DNA of 61,199 bases, taken from NCBI GenBank assembly GCA_034698045.1, contig JAQGAU010000017.1, positions 1-61,199 of the forward strand. Direction: 5' to 3'. How positions within the stretch are numbered: position 1 is the stretch's first letter; every line of letters starts with the position of its first letter. This document shows, piece by piece, positions 1-12,748 of this stretch. The position numbers were made by a program, and so were the translations under genes. This DNA comes from Paramacrobiotus richtersi (taxonomy: Eukaryota; Tardigrada; Eutardigrada; Parachela; Macrobiotidae). A model generated the notes under the pieces. It was not told where the DNA came from. It did not search any database and worked only from the letters and a program-made list of their open reading frames with translations.

Positions 1-71
1 ACAATCAAAAGCGGATCTTAGCTTTTTTATCGCTCCGGTCTTCATCGCCAGCATCAGCGGAGAGCGATTAC
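1..71 (-). CDS. Partial exon of an ankyrin-repeat-like protein (left edge)
   Basis: Read on the minus strand, a splice acceptor (TTTACTAG) ends at base 72 and is followed by an open stretch running off the window edge. It begins NRSPLMLAMKTG and continues AIKKLRSAFDC, which fits the ankyrin pattern (G-N-T-P-L-x-x-A-x-x-x-G). Only about 23 residues are visible, so the family call rests on this short match alone. The gene would be divergent from the unrecognised gene starting at 386. It could also be a chance open frame. Confidence 0.35.
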
Positions 72-385
72 CTAGTAAATTGGTAATTGATAGACTTGAA
101 CCTGCTAGCTTTTACTAAAAAGAAAATATTTAAAAATTTTACTATCTGCAACTATATACTATTCAAGACGCTCCCATTCTTTCTGTTCAAATGCACGTTA
201 CGAAATCTAACATTTTTATGCGGAAGAGCGCATCGCCCTTGGGTAACACCTTACCCTCGCCACTGTTGCAAGCTTTTGGATGTATTTGAAATGTTTCGGT
301 TTACGAACTGTCATGATCAGTACTCACTACTCGTAGAGTCAGTGTCAACCTTGTCCTTGTTAGTCATTTCTGCAGGTTTCTAAAT

Positions 386-1042
386 ATGGAAGAATGTGAG
401 CCATCATTCGCAGCAGCTCTCCACGCCGTCGTCGAAATTGGCAGTCTGTACAAGAAACTCTCCGATGCCTTATCAACAGCCAGTCCCGATGCACGTTCCT
501 CCTATGCACGTTATTTCCAGGGATGGCTAACGAGCCAGATCCCCTCGACCACCTTCGATAGTCACGCCCGCAAAGTCCTACCTGCTCCCCTCCTCAATAC
601 CCACAAAGATATCATTCTGACCGTTCTCCGCGTGGAAGCGCTGGACGACAAGGTTCCCTCGGTTCTTCCTCTGCTGAAACGCTGTCTCTTGGCGTTTTTA
701 AAGGCCAATCGATGTAATCGGGAAGAAAATAGGGAATGCGAGGCCCTGGAAGGGATGGAGCCCGAGAGCATGTTGTGGGTGGTGTATGGCGTCGACGGGA
801 TTGTTAAGAACCTTCTGGAGTCTGTTCTTTATCGTAAATGGGAGATTTCGATCGAAAAGGCGGGGAATATGGAAAATGCGGAAAATGGGGGCTTGGAACA
901 GAATGGGACGGATTTGCGACGTATTTCGATGAAGGATCTAGCTGGGCTTGTGGTTCATGGACAGCCTCTGAAATCTGTTGGATCGTCGTTGCAGAAGATG
1001 GATTGGAGTGTTTACAGTCGCGAAAATGGTTCCACGGATTGA
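386..1042 (+). CDS. Unrecognised 218-aa protein, single exon
   Basis: I do not recognise this protein. It is a single open frame from ATG at 386 to TGA at 1040-1042, with coding-like base composition that is clearly richer in GC than the flanks. The first 150 residues look alpha-helical: hydrophobic-heptad stretches around residues 8-30 (AALHAVVEIGSLYKKLSDAL) and 75-108, plus a conserved-looking ESMLWVVYGVDGIV segment near residue 130. The C-terminal third is polar and probably disordered. There is no signal peptide, membrane segment or catalytic motif that I can name. It lies between the ankyrin-like edge gene on the opposite strand and the SOD gene on the same strand, 690 bases upstream of the SOD start. 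A further 3' exon is possible but not needed. Confidence 0.6.
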   Translation: MEECEPSFAAALHAVVEIGSLYKKLSDALSTASPDARSSYARYFQGWLTSQIPSTTFDSHARKVLPAPLLNTHKDIILTVLRVEALDDKVPSVLPLLKRCLLAFLKANRCNREENRECEALEGMEPESMLWVVYGVDGIVKNLLESVLYRKWEISIEKAGNMENAENGGLEQNGTDLRRISMKDLAGLVVHGQPLKSVGSSLQKMDWSVYSRENGSTD

Positions 1043-1734
1043 CAGCTTCGTCTTGGCTTTTTGAAGGTAATCTTTCATATTTATACGAATTATTTTTAAG
1101 ATTTTTGTAAACTTTTAAATTTCGTGATTTTTTGTTTTTTTCACTTGTGTTTTTATTCATACGGAAGACGGCACAGTTTATTTACGAAATTTAATTTCAT
1201 CCTGATAGTTAGTTCATATGCTAGAAAAATTTGATGCAGAAAAATCATAAGCTGAACTAGTGATTTTCATGCCGTTAATCTAAAACTATTGCTGAAAGTT
1301 ATCAAGAATTACCAGCTGCATACGGAGGGACATAAATACGAAAAATATAACGCGAGAAAAACCTGATTTTTGCTTTGCAAAACAATTTTACATGATTTTT
1401 AAATTTATTAGCTAATGCGCATAGAAACTCCCTTGAAAAAAATCATGAATAAATTTTGATTTGATTTTTCTGTTGCGGTGAAGACTAACCTAAACAGCCG
1501 CAAGGGAATTAACAGCAGACGAATTTTATGACTGTTCTGCCGATGCCTTGCAGCGTTTCCTTGCTGTATGCTTTTCCGGCGGTTTCCAACCGGCTGAACG
1601 CAGTTTACCGTCCACTGATTGTTAGCTGAATGGTTCTGTTTTTACGTCTAGGTTTTCGTACAGTTTGAACACCTTTCCACTTTGGAATTAACATTTTGGA
1701 GTTAGCAATCTTTTCCCTAACCCTGCACATCATT
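1043..1734. other. Intergenic spacer upstream of SOD
   Basis: AT-rich spacer with no convincing gene. It must contain the 3' end of the 218-aa gene and the promoter and 5' UTR of the SOD gene. I see no repeat or recognisable regulatory motif in it. Confidence 0.5.
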
Positions 1735-3277
1735 ATGACGAAGATTGTCATTGGATTGTTCATTTCCGGATGTGTTTTACTGAATTTTGTCAGTGGTAAA
1801 CGGAGTAAGAGTACGACAACCACAAAAGCCCCGGAAGAGTCCTTATTCGGTGACAGGCATCCCTGTCCGCACAGGTTAGACTTTTTACAGCGTTTGTTGA
1901 CCAGATATCTGTATTTACTTGTTTATTTGAAATTGAACGATATTCGGGAGAAAACTTGATAGTATTAGCTTGTTGCTAAATTTTTTGTTCAGTTTTTACG
2001 GTTTGACATTTTGATGCGTATTTTCGTTTTTTTTACAGTTTAGTTGTGGATTGAATTGTCTGCTTGGGTTTTAATTTCACATTCATAATGTTAGTTTAAA
2101 TGTCACATTTTATGTGCATGGTTCAGCTGTTGAGTAATGTAATTTAATTTTGATCTGGCATTTTTTTGTCGAAGATATATGGTTATCTCATATTAAATTT
2201 TTTTTTATTATTTTTTAATTTTCAAATTTAAAAGAAAAAAAATGTTTTCAATTTCACATTAATTTTGTTTCTCTAATATGAGTTAACTGGTTCTTTTTCT
2301 CTGGGATCTGTAGTTATTTTCTGACAACTCAGGCAACAGCGCAAATATCATCCAATAACAGCAGTATCCGCGGATCGGTGCAGTTCGATCAAGCCGATGG
2401 CGTGGGCATGGTGTCTGTCACCGGTGAAATAAGTGGACTGGAACCAGGTAAATTTCAAAAGAAATTTCTGTGCATTATCTTCCAAAAAAAGGTATGATAA
2501 AGTTTGACGTTCGATGCTTCCTACTGCAGGTCCACATGGATTTCACGTACATGTAAGTCATGGGGGCAAATGTGGTACTTTTTGTAATAAAATAAAAATT
2601 CGCCAAATGCAAAAAAAAAGATAAATTGCACTTCGATAATAAACAATAACGGATTACGAAAATCAGGATAGACTAAAATGCACCGAAATGATAGTAAAAT
2701 GATCACTAAATATCGATCTTGGGACACGAACTAACAATTGTAAGATTTATAAAAAATATAAACAAAAAACATAAGATTTGCAAAAACCAGATCTCATGGA
2801 AATTTGAAGAAGAATTCGATCAGATTGTGAAGAAATGTTTGAAATTGGCAGGAATACGGAAACCTACAAGGGGACTGTAACGCCGCTGGCAACCACTACA
2901 ACCCGGACAACTACACCCACGGGAACGTGTACGACGCCATCCGGCATGCTGGAGACCTAGGGAACATCATCGCCAACTGTAAATTCCTCTCATTTCATCC
3001 AAAATCTTTTTTCTAGCATTAAACATCATTTTGTACCTTTTCAGCGGATGGTGTGGCGGAAATTAACATCAACACGGCAGCGTTCACGTTAAACGGTGTC
3101 TTCAGCATCGTGGGACGCTCGGTGGTGGTGCATGAGGATGCGGATGATCTGGGCAAGGGAAAAGCGGATGATAGTAAAACCAACGGGCATTCGGGACAGC
3201 GAGTGGCGTGTGGGGTGATTGGGATCACGAATGAGATGGTTAACCCGGAGTACACCATGGATAACGAGGTTTACTGA
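1735..3277 (+). CDS. Secreted Cu/Zn superoxide dismutase, 5 exons
   Basis: Dismutates superoxide to oxygen and hydrogen peroxide, here outside the cell or in the secretory path. Exons 1735-1874, 2314-2447, 2530-2552, 2852-2978 and 3045-3277 join in phase to give 218 residues. Residues 1-21 form a signal peptide (IVIGLFISGCVLLNF core), followed by a Thr-rich linker and the SOD domain from about residue 64. Copper ligands His97, His99, His114 and His171 and zinc ligands His114, His122, His131 and Asp134 are all present. So are the disulfide pair Cys108/Cys197 and the guidance Arg194 (GQRVACGVIGI). Exon 3 is only 23 nt and codes PHGFHVH, the copper loop. The domain has a short first strand and a 17-residue tail after GVIGI. 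Family membership is certain; the extracellular location is inferred from the signal peptide. Confidence 0.93.
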
Positions 3278-4627
3278 TTTTAGTGATGATGGGTACATTA
3301 TTTATCTTGTGGTGCGTTCCGGTGATCGGCGTTTTGATTTCTCTTTTGTCTTGTAATTTTATTCGTTGTTGTTCAAAGAAAATTGTTAAAAAGATTGCAT
3401 TTGTTCGAAGTGGTGGAAATGGGGAATCACTGTACGCAACTCTGGCCGCAACATTAAAAAGAAGTCTTAATTTTTCAGTTTTGAGGTTGATTATTATTTA
3501 TTACAATAGAATTTCTTTGTATTTCTTTTTTGTCATGTCCCGTGTCATCTCACCCAATCCGAGCGGTTTCGGAGGCCTTTGAAAACGAAAAAATTCGCCA
3601 TAAATTAAGCTGTTTATTACTAATTATTACAATAATTAGTACAATATTACAATAATTAATAATTATTACAATAATCAATATTACAATAAGAATCCTTTGT
3701 ATTTCTTATTTGTCATGCCATGAGTGTTAAAAACGCATTAAATTTTGCTTTTAACGCATAAAATGTTAAACATAATGTATACGTATATATATACAATAAT
3801 GTTACATAATAATAATGTTAAAAATAATGTTAACGTATCTAATGTTAAAAACGTATGACGATACGCTTGATTTTGACCTTACCATTAAATTTTTGGTTTT
3901 TGATTCAGTGGCCGCTTCATATGAAATTGTTTACTTTACTTCCGTAGGGAACATGATACGTGTACTGCTGTGTCTGCTATTGATTTTATTACAGTATTTC
4001 TTCCCGTGTTTTTGATGAATTGGTTTACACTGTTCTGTTTATTTTGCCGCAGTACTGTACATAATTGTTTGATTAGCAACAGTAATACTTTTTCTTGTTT
4101 GTTTTACTAATTTCCATATTCCACCGGTCCAGATCTGTTCGTTTGCTGCTTGGGTAGTTGGCGTCCTTTTTCATACGTGGCTTAATAAGCATTTATGTCT
4201 TCAGAAAACCCACACCTCGATTTTTATTCACTTAAGCAATTATGCAAGAATGACGGCGGAATACGTGCGCTCAGCATGGCTGATTTTACCATTGCGGAAA
4301 TAAATTATCGGCATTATATACCGGATATTGATAATCCAAGAGAAATTGATCGATATGATGCTGCATAGCTTCGAATTGTGTGATTTGCCAATACAGTATC
4401 CAGAAGAATCGCGGTAACTTTGTAAGTGAGCAGGCGATCCCAGATTAAAGTGATTAGTTTCCCAAGAATTTTAAATTTGCACCGTTAGACAGCGCTTCCG
4501 TATTCTACTGCATGGTTGCACTCTGATTTCCCTTGAGAATTCGATTCGCGTGGTTTTTAAATAATCATACCTTGACCTTTTCACAAAATCTCATAGTTTG
4601 TTGATCGCCAATCTTCCAGAAACGGGA
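3278..4627. repeat. AT-rich spacer with short tandem repeats
   Basis: Spacer between the SOD stop and the receptor cyclase start. Bases about 3600-3700 repeat an ATTACAATAATTA-type unit, and 3740-3850 repeat an AATGTTAAAAATAATG-type unit; both are simple AT-rich arrays. The rest up to 4627 should hold the promoter of the receptor gene. No coding potential is seen beyond short chance frames. Confidence 0.5.
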
Positions 4628-7600
4628 ATGTGGCTTTCTGCGCATATTCTTATACAACCTTACATGTTTATTGTTATGCTGTTTGCTCAACGGTCAGCGC
4701 TGAGAATCATAACAGTTATCGTGGGCGATAATCCATCGTCGGGGATACAGCTGACCGGGCCAGCATTCGATGTAGCGCTTGCGGATGCCAATGAAAAATT
4801 CGGTGGGATTTTTGATAATATCACAAGGACAACAGTTTACCGACCAGGAGCTTTGTCTTGTGCTGGTGCCACGGATAATATCGCTGATGTACTGGGGAAC
4901 TCGTCCAGGTTGATTACCGCGATATCGGAAGAACCCACGATTCTTTTTTCTGCCGGTAAAAATATGTGGGTTGCGGCAGTTACCGTAATTTCCTGTATCA
5001 CGCGAGCATTGAACTGACTGATCAGCGGCTTATGGTACAAGTACTGGGATTACACCGCTTTTTGAGTTTAGACCTACTCATTCTGAAGGCTATCATAAAA
5101 TTATTACACAGAATATCTTGATTCATAAGGCATTTATGGACATCTACACTTTTGGATGTCTTTACTAGGATGCAGTTCGGAAGCCCTCGCTTTCGGGGAC
5201 TTTGCACGAGGTACGCTAAACTCATACAAAGTTTACACTTCAAGAGACTCACAATCAGATGCATCTTTGCAGAGTGGGATATCCCGCTATTTGCCTCGTA
5301 AGTTTAGACAACATACACCCAATCGTCCACTCCTGATCCATTTTTTCAGAATGGCGGGTGACGCAGCGTTCTCCAATCGCCAACGATATCCGACCACCTT
5401 GGTCATGGGACCAGCTGATCACGCTTCTTCGGCGCTGGCCACTCATGCCTTTATCGATTACTTTCAATGGCGAACGGTGTCCTTAATTTGCGACCGTCTG
5501 TCCAGAAACCTTGCGTCCACCGGGTTCAGTTCTTTCTCTTGCACCACGATCCAGAAACGCTTGCGCAACGGCTCGGGTAGATATACCGTACACATTCACG
5601 ACTTCGATCCGGCTGAAGATAACAGCACATTCTCGAATATTCTGGAGTTGACAAAAGCGCAAAGCAGAAGTAAGTCATGGGCAATTCTGAACAACAGAAG
5701 TCTCCATCGAGTATTCGTGTAACTGATTGGGTTACAGTCATTCTCATCTATGCTGACTTGGCCGTCGTGCGGACATTCCTGGTTAGTGGGATTTTTCCAT
5801 TTAGAGCGCGAGTATAATCGGTAGTTTCAAAGGAAATCTTATTTACAGGTATTGGCGGAACGTTTAGGTATGACCCAAGGAGAATATGTAAGATATCGTA
5901 TAACGCTCTAACTATTCGAACGATTCTGCAGTCAGATGCATTTTGCTTTTAACCAGCTGTATAACCTCTCGGAATGCGTTCACTGATAGGTGTTCCTGAC
6001 CACGCAGGGACTCTTGACAAAGATTTCTCAGGAACGCATTTGGCGAAAAAACGACGCTTATGATGAGGTTAAAAGCATTAACTAGCCTGGCGAAGACTTA
6101 CAATATTAAGTTACATTTGTTGTAGATTGCGCTTTCGGCTATGAAGTCCCTTATCGTCATGAATAATCAAGCTGCCAATTGGAGCAACGTAGCAGCTATC
6201 GTTGGGAAAATGGGAGCTGTGGCTCGCGAGAAGTACAATTACACGCAACGAAAAGGAGAGGTACACGTCGAAACCAAACTTCAAAACCATGCCGATTGTT
6301 GATATTGTTTCATTGGTGAAAGGCGTGTCGTTTCGTTAGGTCAACGACTTGACAATGTCAAGCTATGAAACAGCCAGTGCGTTCGCTGAGGTATTTCCGT
6401 TAGAACAAGAAAATTACTATACTAGTACGTAACTAAATCAGGTGAGGTTATTAGCAGTATAACTCTTAGATCTATCAAGAAATGCTGAATTTGACTACTG
6501 AAATGGATGGCAGAGGCTTCGTACGGAGCTTTTACAATCGGTCATTTACTTTCGACTCACGGGGATTCCTAGTTAACGATCGTGGTATTCGCACGGTGGA
6601 CTCGAATTTTTGGCGGCTGGACAACCTTTCCCTGACTGCAGAAGTATGTAGCGCACATTTACTGGGTTCATGTACCTTTTTCTTTTGATTGTCTACTGCT
6701 TATAGTTAGCATGGAAGTACTGCGTGAAGTGCCAGTCGTTACAAGAAGTCTCACATCGACTAGCAACCGCTTGGCCCGGAAACGGAAGTGTTCCACGTGA
6801 TGTTCCCAGATGCGGCTTTCTGAACGACAAATGCATTACAGAAAGTTGTATGTCCAAAACTAATTTATACTGGATTAATTACCATTGTGCTCTGACGTAG
6901 GTTTTCGGTTACAGCGTATCTCTTGCATGTCGGGATCGGGACTGGAGTGCTTTTGGGAACAGGCTTGATACTCTTTACATTACTGCTTAAGTGGGACAAG
7001 GCATAGGCCATTCGAAGTGAATGCTATTGCGAAAACATGTTGGTTTGGTATTTGTAGAATGCTTTCGATGCGTGCCTTAAGGTCATTAGCCGATTGGTAT
7101 CTGTATCCATCAACATTTTCCTTAACACCTCTTCGCAACGCACACAGCATTACGGAAATTACCCTGGATGACTGGACCAAGCATTGTATTGATCACATTT
7201 ACGTGCATGAAAAACATGAAATTCTCTGGGTAGAACGCTTACAAACGGCGCTAACCGAGACACAAATGTCGAGCCAGCGGAAGACCGTTGACGTACTTCT
7301 TCAGGTAATTCGCAGTTACCCTGCGTACCCTCGATACTAATGCGTAACAAATGAATTGTACAACGTAAGATTCATGGTAAGATTCGTGACATAATATGGA
7401 AATTTCGCGAACGTGCTTACAGATAAGGTCAATCAGTCACGGAAACATCCAGAAATTCCGCGGTTTGTACTTGGATAATGAGGCTGCTTTGCTGATCTGG
7501 AATTTTGGCGCTCGTGGGATATTGAGATCATTAATTGACAGTGATCGCATTGCGTTCAGTCATGATATCCGGGGATCGATCTGCTGGGATCTTATAAATG

Positions 7601-9963
7601 TATTTGTCATTCGTCACATTTTGATTACATCTGTATTACGAATCGCATCTCCGTAGAATTTCTGAAATCTTTCGCTCGGTATGAAACCGTTCTAAACTTG
7701 AAACATCTAATGCCAAAGTACCGCCTTATGCTCCGTAGTAATATTAGTCTTGCGCAGATGGTAAGCTAGTAAAAGGAAGATAGCACATGCTGCAGAGGGA
7801 ATCGTTCGTTCGTTATTAAAAGATTTAAATAATTGTTGGTTATGGGCGCTTCTTTTGGTGCAGGCAATTCAGTACCTGAAAAAAAGCCGGCTTGGTTTTC
7901 ATGGATCCCTATGCAGCTTAAACTGCATGGTAGACAAGCGATTCTCCATACAGCTAGCCTCGACCGGGACCAGCAAGCTGTATTCAACTATTTTCGGGGG
8001 ATGTGGAACCTATCACTGGCAGCTTCACAAGTTCTGGTTGGCGCCTGAAATACTGGCCAAGCAGCACATACCGGGCTCCCATACAGGCGATGTCTTCAGT
8101 TTGGGAGTTGTTATTGCAGAAGTTATCAGTGGCAAAACACCGATGGACATCAATTTTAAAGATCCTTTAAGCTTTAAAGGTAACCTCGACTCAACGTATA
8201 TACAGTGGCAGTTACGAATATTAACGACAGATGTTGCAATAAAATTATATAGAAAAATTCGCAGCCCTGTTGGCCACAGTGCAAAGTGACGAACCACACG
8301 AGCGGATCGGAATGAACGTCGGTGCTGTGACCGTTCCAGCGATTCGTTCACTGCTCTTTTCCATGATGCACCACAATCCGTCTGACCGTCCAACAATTGA
8401 ACAGATTATGCGTGTCTTTGGAAAAACATATCCGCGCACAAATGTCATCACCAGCTTGATTCGCCGCCTGGAGAATTTTACCGGCGAGCTGGAAGAGCTG
8501 GTGTTAGCGCGAACAGAGGAGCTTTGGGATGAAACTGTGAAAGTGGACCATTTGCTTGCGGAAATTGTACCCAGGTATGTTTGCGCGTGTAGAGGTCATA
8601 AAAATGTAGCAATATTTACAAACCGTTGTGCTTGTAGATCTTTGATTGCCAAACTGCGCAACAAAACGGAAATTATGCCTGAAATGTTCGATTCGATAAG
8701 TCTGCTCTTCAGCGCACTTCCCGAGTTTCCTGATTTTTGTGTGGCTTCGACGCCTAAAGATGTTATTCACTTGCTTCACGACGTCTACATCAGTTTCGAC
8801 TGTTTATTGGAAAGTTTTGACGTCTACAAAGTCGAAACTATCAAAGACTCTTACATGGTGAGGTGCCCGTCTGTTTAGTCAGGGTTTGTGAATCCAATTC
8901 GTATCGTTTGATTCAAGGTTGTCAGTGGTCTCCCGGTCCGGAACGGAACCGGACACATTGGCCATATTGTGAATCTTGCCCTGGCTCTGATGGAAAACAA
9001 GAAACACAGAAGTGCGCGAAAGTCACAGGGAGGACTTTCTCTCAGAATCGGAATCCATACCGGTAGACTAATTACACTTAGTAATGCCGTTCCTGACTTT
9101 ATTCCAGTGTTACTAGGTCCATGTGCAGCTGGAGTAGTTGGGCAAAAGATGCCTCGATATTGCCTGTACGTTGCAGCAAATCTTGTGTATCTAAATTAGC
9201 ACAACAACGTATGAAAAAACTCACGCTTAACGCCATAGATTCGGAGATACCGTCAACATTGCGAGCCGAATGGAGACCACTGGTTTAGGTATGTACATAG
9301 GTACCCAGTTTAGACATGTGCAAAATATGCCAACGTCACCATCCGCATTACAATTAGAAATGTGTAGCGGTTCTCGTGTTGTATGCGCACCTTACGCTTG
9401 TGGCTCGTGCTGCTGTATGGTTTCCTTGCGTGAGTGCATGTTTTGCAGTTATAGTTACAGTTCAGTTCTATAGTATACAAAAATTTTAATGGTATTCGCA
9501 AGACCCATTCCATGGAATTATCAAGCAGTATTGTTTCACTGCCCCTTTTTATAGCCAACAGAATCCATGTCAGCAGCAACGTGCGCAAGTTGGTCGATGA
9601 AATACAGTTGGACCATCGTCATGTCTTTACTTCCCGTGGAGTGATTGATATCAAAGTGCGTGAGTTTTGCAACTATACGCTTATAATTACGGCAGTCTCT
9701 CAGAGTAGTGCTTATTCGTTACTCGTTAGTGTGTTAGTTTTTTAGTATGTTTTTAACCGGCCATGAACGGAGAATGTAAAGACCGGAGCATGCATAACTG
9801 CAACCGCTTAGAGCTGTGTATTCAGTTTGCTATTTTTCACGTTGTACTTCCACAAACAAAATGTGTATTGCAGGGAAAAGGCCTTTGCGAAACCTTTTGG
9901 TTGACACGGACAGACTCGGTGGATAGCGAATTCAGCTCCACAGATTCAGCATTTAAAAACTGA
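4628..9963 (+). CDS. Receptor guanylate cyclase with degenerate cyclase metal site
   Basis: A single-pass receptor of the natriuretic-peptide-receptor type. Exon 1 (4628-4955) has a signal peptide and the start of an ANF-receptor ligand domain. Small exons follow in phase: 5169-5210 (CSSEALAFGDFAR), a 25-nt exon 5273-5297 (WDIPLFAS), 5350-5669, and others to about 6850 ending with WPGNGSVPRDVPRCGF. The membrane helix is near 6910-6990. A kinase-homology domain (about 7400-8460; HGNIQKFRGLYLDN, WLAPEILAKQH, GDVFSLGVVIAEV) leads to a dimerisation helix and the cyclase domain (about 8640-9963). The second metal Asp (VYKVETIKDSYMV), MPRYCL and NIASRMETTG are kept, but the usual FSD-I-V-G-F is FSALPEF, so the first metal aspartate is Ala. 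The frame stays open throughout with introns of about 60 nt, so I call it a gene and not a relic. Cyclase activity is doubtful. Confidence 0.78.
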
Positions 9964-11677
9964 GGATACAAGTGTTCAGTATGTCACCTGTCAGGCTGTG
10001 ACGCTCCGTTGCGACGTATTCACCCGCTTCTTGATCTGTGGTGCACTCTGCAGCTGTATTATTAAAGTCTAAACTTTCTGCTGACCAGTGCTACAATGCC
10101 AAACACCTATAAAAGCGCGATCGGGATGTTCTGTACTTTGCCATGTCGATAGTTGTAATAATTTAATTAAGATCATCTACCGCCAATGAAAACGTAGAAG
10201 TCCGTTAAAACTTAGTCCACATGGGAAAGGAAACAACAGCAAACAACATATCAGTCCGCAAACGACCTGTCCGGGATATTCCTAGTGGTTCCGCTCGGTT
10301 CGTATCCGGCTGATGCAAATGTCGCGGTTCAGTGTGTAGCCCCAGCTGTGCGCTTTTCTTGCAGCTTAGAGCATGCTATCCCCGTTCATTCAGCTCCCCT
10401 GGCCGCAATTACACTGGTGCGCAATACCCCCTGGTGCGCCGAGTCGAAGGGCTGCCAGGAGGACTTCCCTGGCCCTGGCAAAAATCGTAGCCATACCGCG
10501 GACTCTTCGACTGAAACAGCCAGTAACCCCGCTTGGCTGTGTATATATCGATACATAGGATGTTTTAACACGTAACGTCGAAATGCGTGGATGTTTTTGT
10601 ACGCCAGTGATGTCGTTCTGAGAGGAATAAATAAGCGTTCTTATATATCGATACGATGGCATTTTGCAAGGTATTAACGACTTCGTGACCACCGCCTCGT
10701 CTCGTGATACCTGACGACGCTGTAACTCGCGCCGGCCGGGATAACGCCATTTGACATGGCACATCGCACCGTTCCGATATCGCATTCTTGCCGTAGGTAT
10801 TCGGCTGGACGTGTGCCATTACGGCCGCTGATGTAGCCATAGATACAGAGCCTGGTGGGCCGGAATTAAGTCGAGGAGTTGTTTCATATGAGCAGGGGGT
10901 TCCCGTTGCGGGATGTATCTATTAGAGTACTGCCGAATTACTAACAGCTGGTTTTTGTTCTTTCTTACATAGCTAGTTTAATAATATTTATCCATTCATT
11001 GTCAGATATTGGCGTCCTTGCTGTGCGATGAACCCGTTAGTCTCCGATTTTATTTACGTCATGCTAATGTGGGATAAAGGTCGATCACGAGCGCATCGGC
11101 ATTTATATATATTATTGTTCCCACGCATGCGCTCCCAGACGAATTTTAACAACGAACTGCGGACGGGTGCGCTCGTTCAGTTTTAGATTTACAGGATAAA
11201 CCAGCTAGGATTTTGCAGAATAACACTGGATTTTTTCATTATTAGTCCTACAGTTGAACTTCAACTTACCAATAATATTTTTTTATATTCAAGTAACTGA
11301 GAATATTCAGGTTGAATAACCTAAAGGGATAATGTACCCTGACAAAGCGATAATCCACAGGGAGTATTAGAGGAAGCGATGTAATACTACTAATACAGCT
11401 GAATCTCTTGGTCAACGACTCAACAGACGCCGCAATGCACAAAGTAATGACTATGCAAATTTATCATCTGATTGCATAAACTCAGCTCTTGTAGCATCAA
11501 TACAGGTAGATTATATACTTGACGAGCTGCGAGACTGTTTGCGCTTAGCATGTAACTTTAATAATAATCGCCCATCAGACTCTGTATACTGTACCACATT
11601 TCGTAAAACACAGCCCGGAAGAGCGACATCTTCTTGTGATATATCATTTGGATTTGTTCCAAGTCTGTCGGTCTACG
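9964..11677. other. Spacer between receptor cyclase and GPCR copy A
   Basis: No gene recognised. From about 10200 onward this spacer is homologous to 13490-15206, the spacer before GPCR copy B. It is therefore part of a segmental duplication and should include GPCR 5' flank and UTR. The best-conserved block (10815-10960 against 14340-14470) precedes both GPCRs and is the likeliest regulatory part. A GC-rich patch at 10380-10520 is shared with 13670-13790; its origin is unknown. Confidence 0.5.
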
Positions 11678-12748
11678 ATGAATCTGTCATTCCCGGTGTC
11701 CAGCGTACCCGAGAATCTGTCTGACAGTATCTTCCTGGATAACAAGACGTCTAACGTCCACATCAATCAATCCACTCTGTCAACATGGACGCTAGCCACC
11801 GTGATTGACCTTTTCGGATTCACAATCGGCTCTCTGGGTAATATTGGGGTGCTGTCCGTTATCGTTAGATCAGGTCGTATCCAGCTCTCCGCTTTCAATA
11901 TCTACCTAATAAATCTGTTAGTTTCTAATTTGTACCACAATATCCCACCTCCATTGATGCTTTTTCTCATGAAGATTTATCCATCCGTACGGGATAGTCC
12001 AGCATGTTGCACCATCTTAAACTATACCCAGATAACGTCCTTAGCAGTTGTCATTTTGGCTCATGTGGTGATTACTATTAACCGTGTCATCACTATTAAC
12101 CGTATGGGCCGTCATCTTTCCGCACTTCTACCGGTCTCATCACACGAAAAAAGTTGCTGTTGCATTGTGCGTTGCAGCGTGGTTGTACGCCAATACGCTA
12201 CTGGATGCAGCGGTGATTCTGGATGTATTGTACTATCGCCAACCAGTCAACAAGATGGCGGGACGATGCTACATGGACAACAGCAAAATGAAAGAAGTCA
12301 GTGGGGCCTGCACTGTTTTCTACATGATTGTCCCAATGTTGTTGATTCTGGCTGGGTTCCCAACAATTTTGTACGTCAGAAGCCGATCCCACAGAAAGGT
12401 CAGGACGGGCGCTAAAGAAACGAGTATTTCACTGCAGTTTACAGCTGAAAGCGCGAAACATGGAGGTAATGCGAATGAAAACAGGGTCAGATTGGTTTCC
12501 GCGAAGTTGGAGGAGCGAACGGCGTACAAAATGTACTTCTATCTTACCCTCTCGACAATCGTCTGCTGGATGCCAATCGTCACTGCGTTCGGTCTGGCTA
12601 GCTTTGCACTTGTACCAAATTACAATATCTTCATGTTGTTTCAACTGTCTTACTTGTTTTCTATGTGGAGACTATCGTTGATCCTATACTAATGATATGT
12701 CTCAACAGAGAATGGAAGCGGAATTTTCACAGCTTTTTCAAACGCTAA
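11678..12748 (+). pseudogene. Class A GPCR copy A, frameshifted
   Basis: Paralogue of the intact receptor at 15207, sharing the start MNLS, seven membrane segments and the stop position. Compared with copy B it carries a 16-nt partial tandem duplication at the end of TM3 (around 12075-12105, repeating ACTATTAACCGT), which shifts the frame at the NRV motif. It also lacks 57 nt (19 codons) of the third cytoplasmic loop, between two CTAA repeats near 12415, and is one T short at about 12660, which shifts the frame before TM7. The two shifts make a full receptor impossible without unusual splicing. Bases 12138-12338 are identical to copy B although the flanks differ by several percent, which suggests recent gene conversion. 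Confidence 0.8.

Noticed and set aside
6990-7010. Stop codon just after the receptor-cyclase membrane helix, suggesting a truncated receptor
   Set aside because: A GT donor a few bases earlier (AA|GTGGGA) and an acceptor at about 7058 give an in-phase intron of about 67 nt that removes it.
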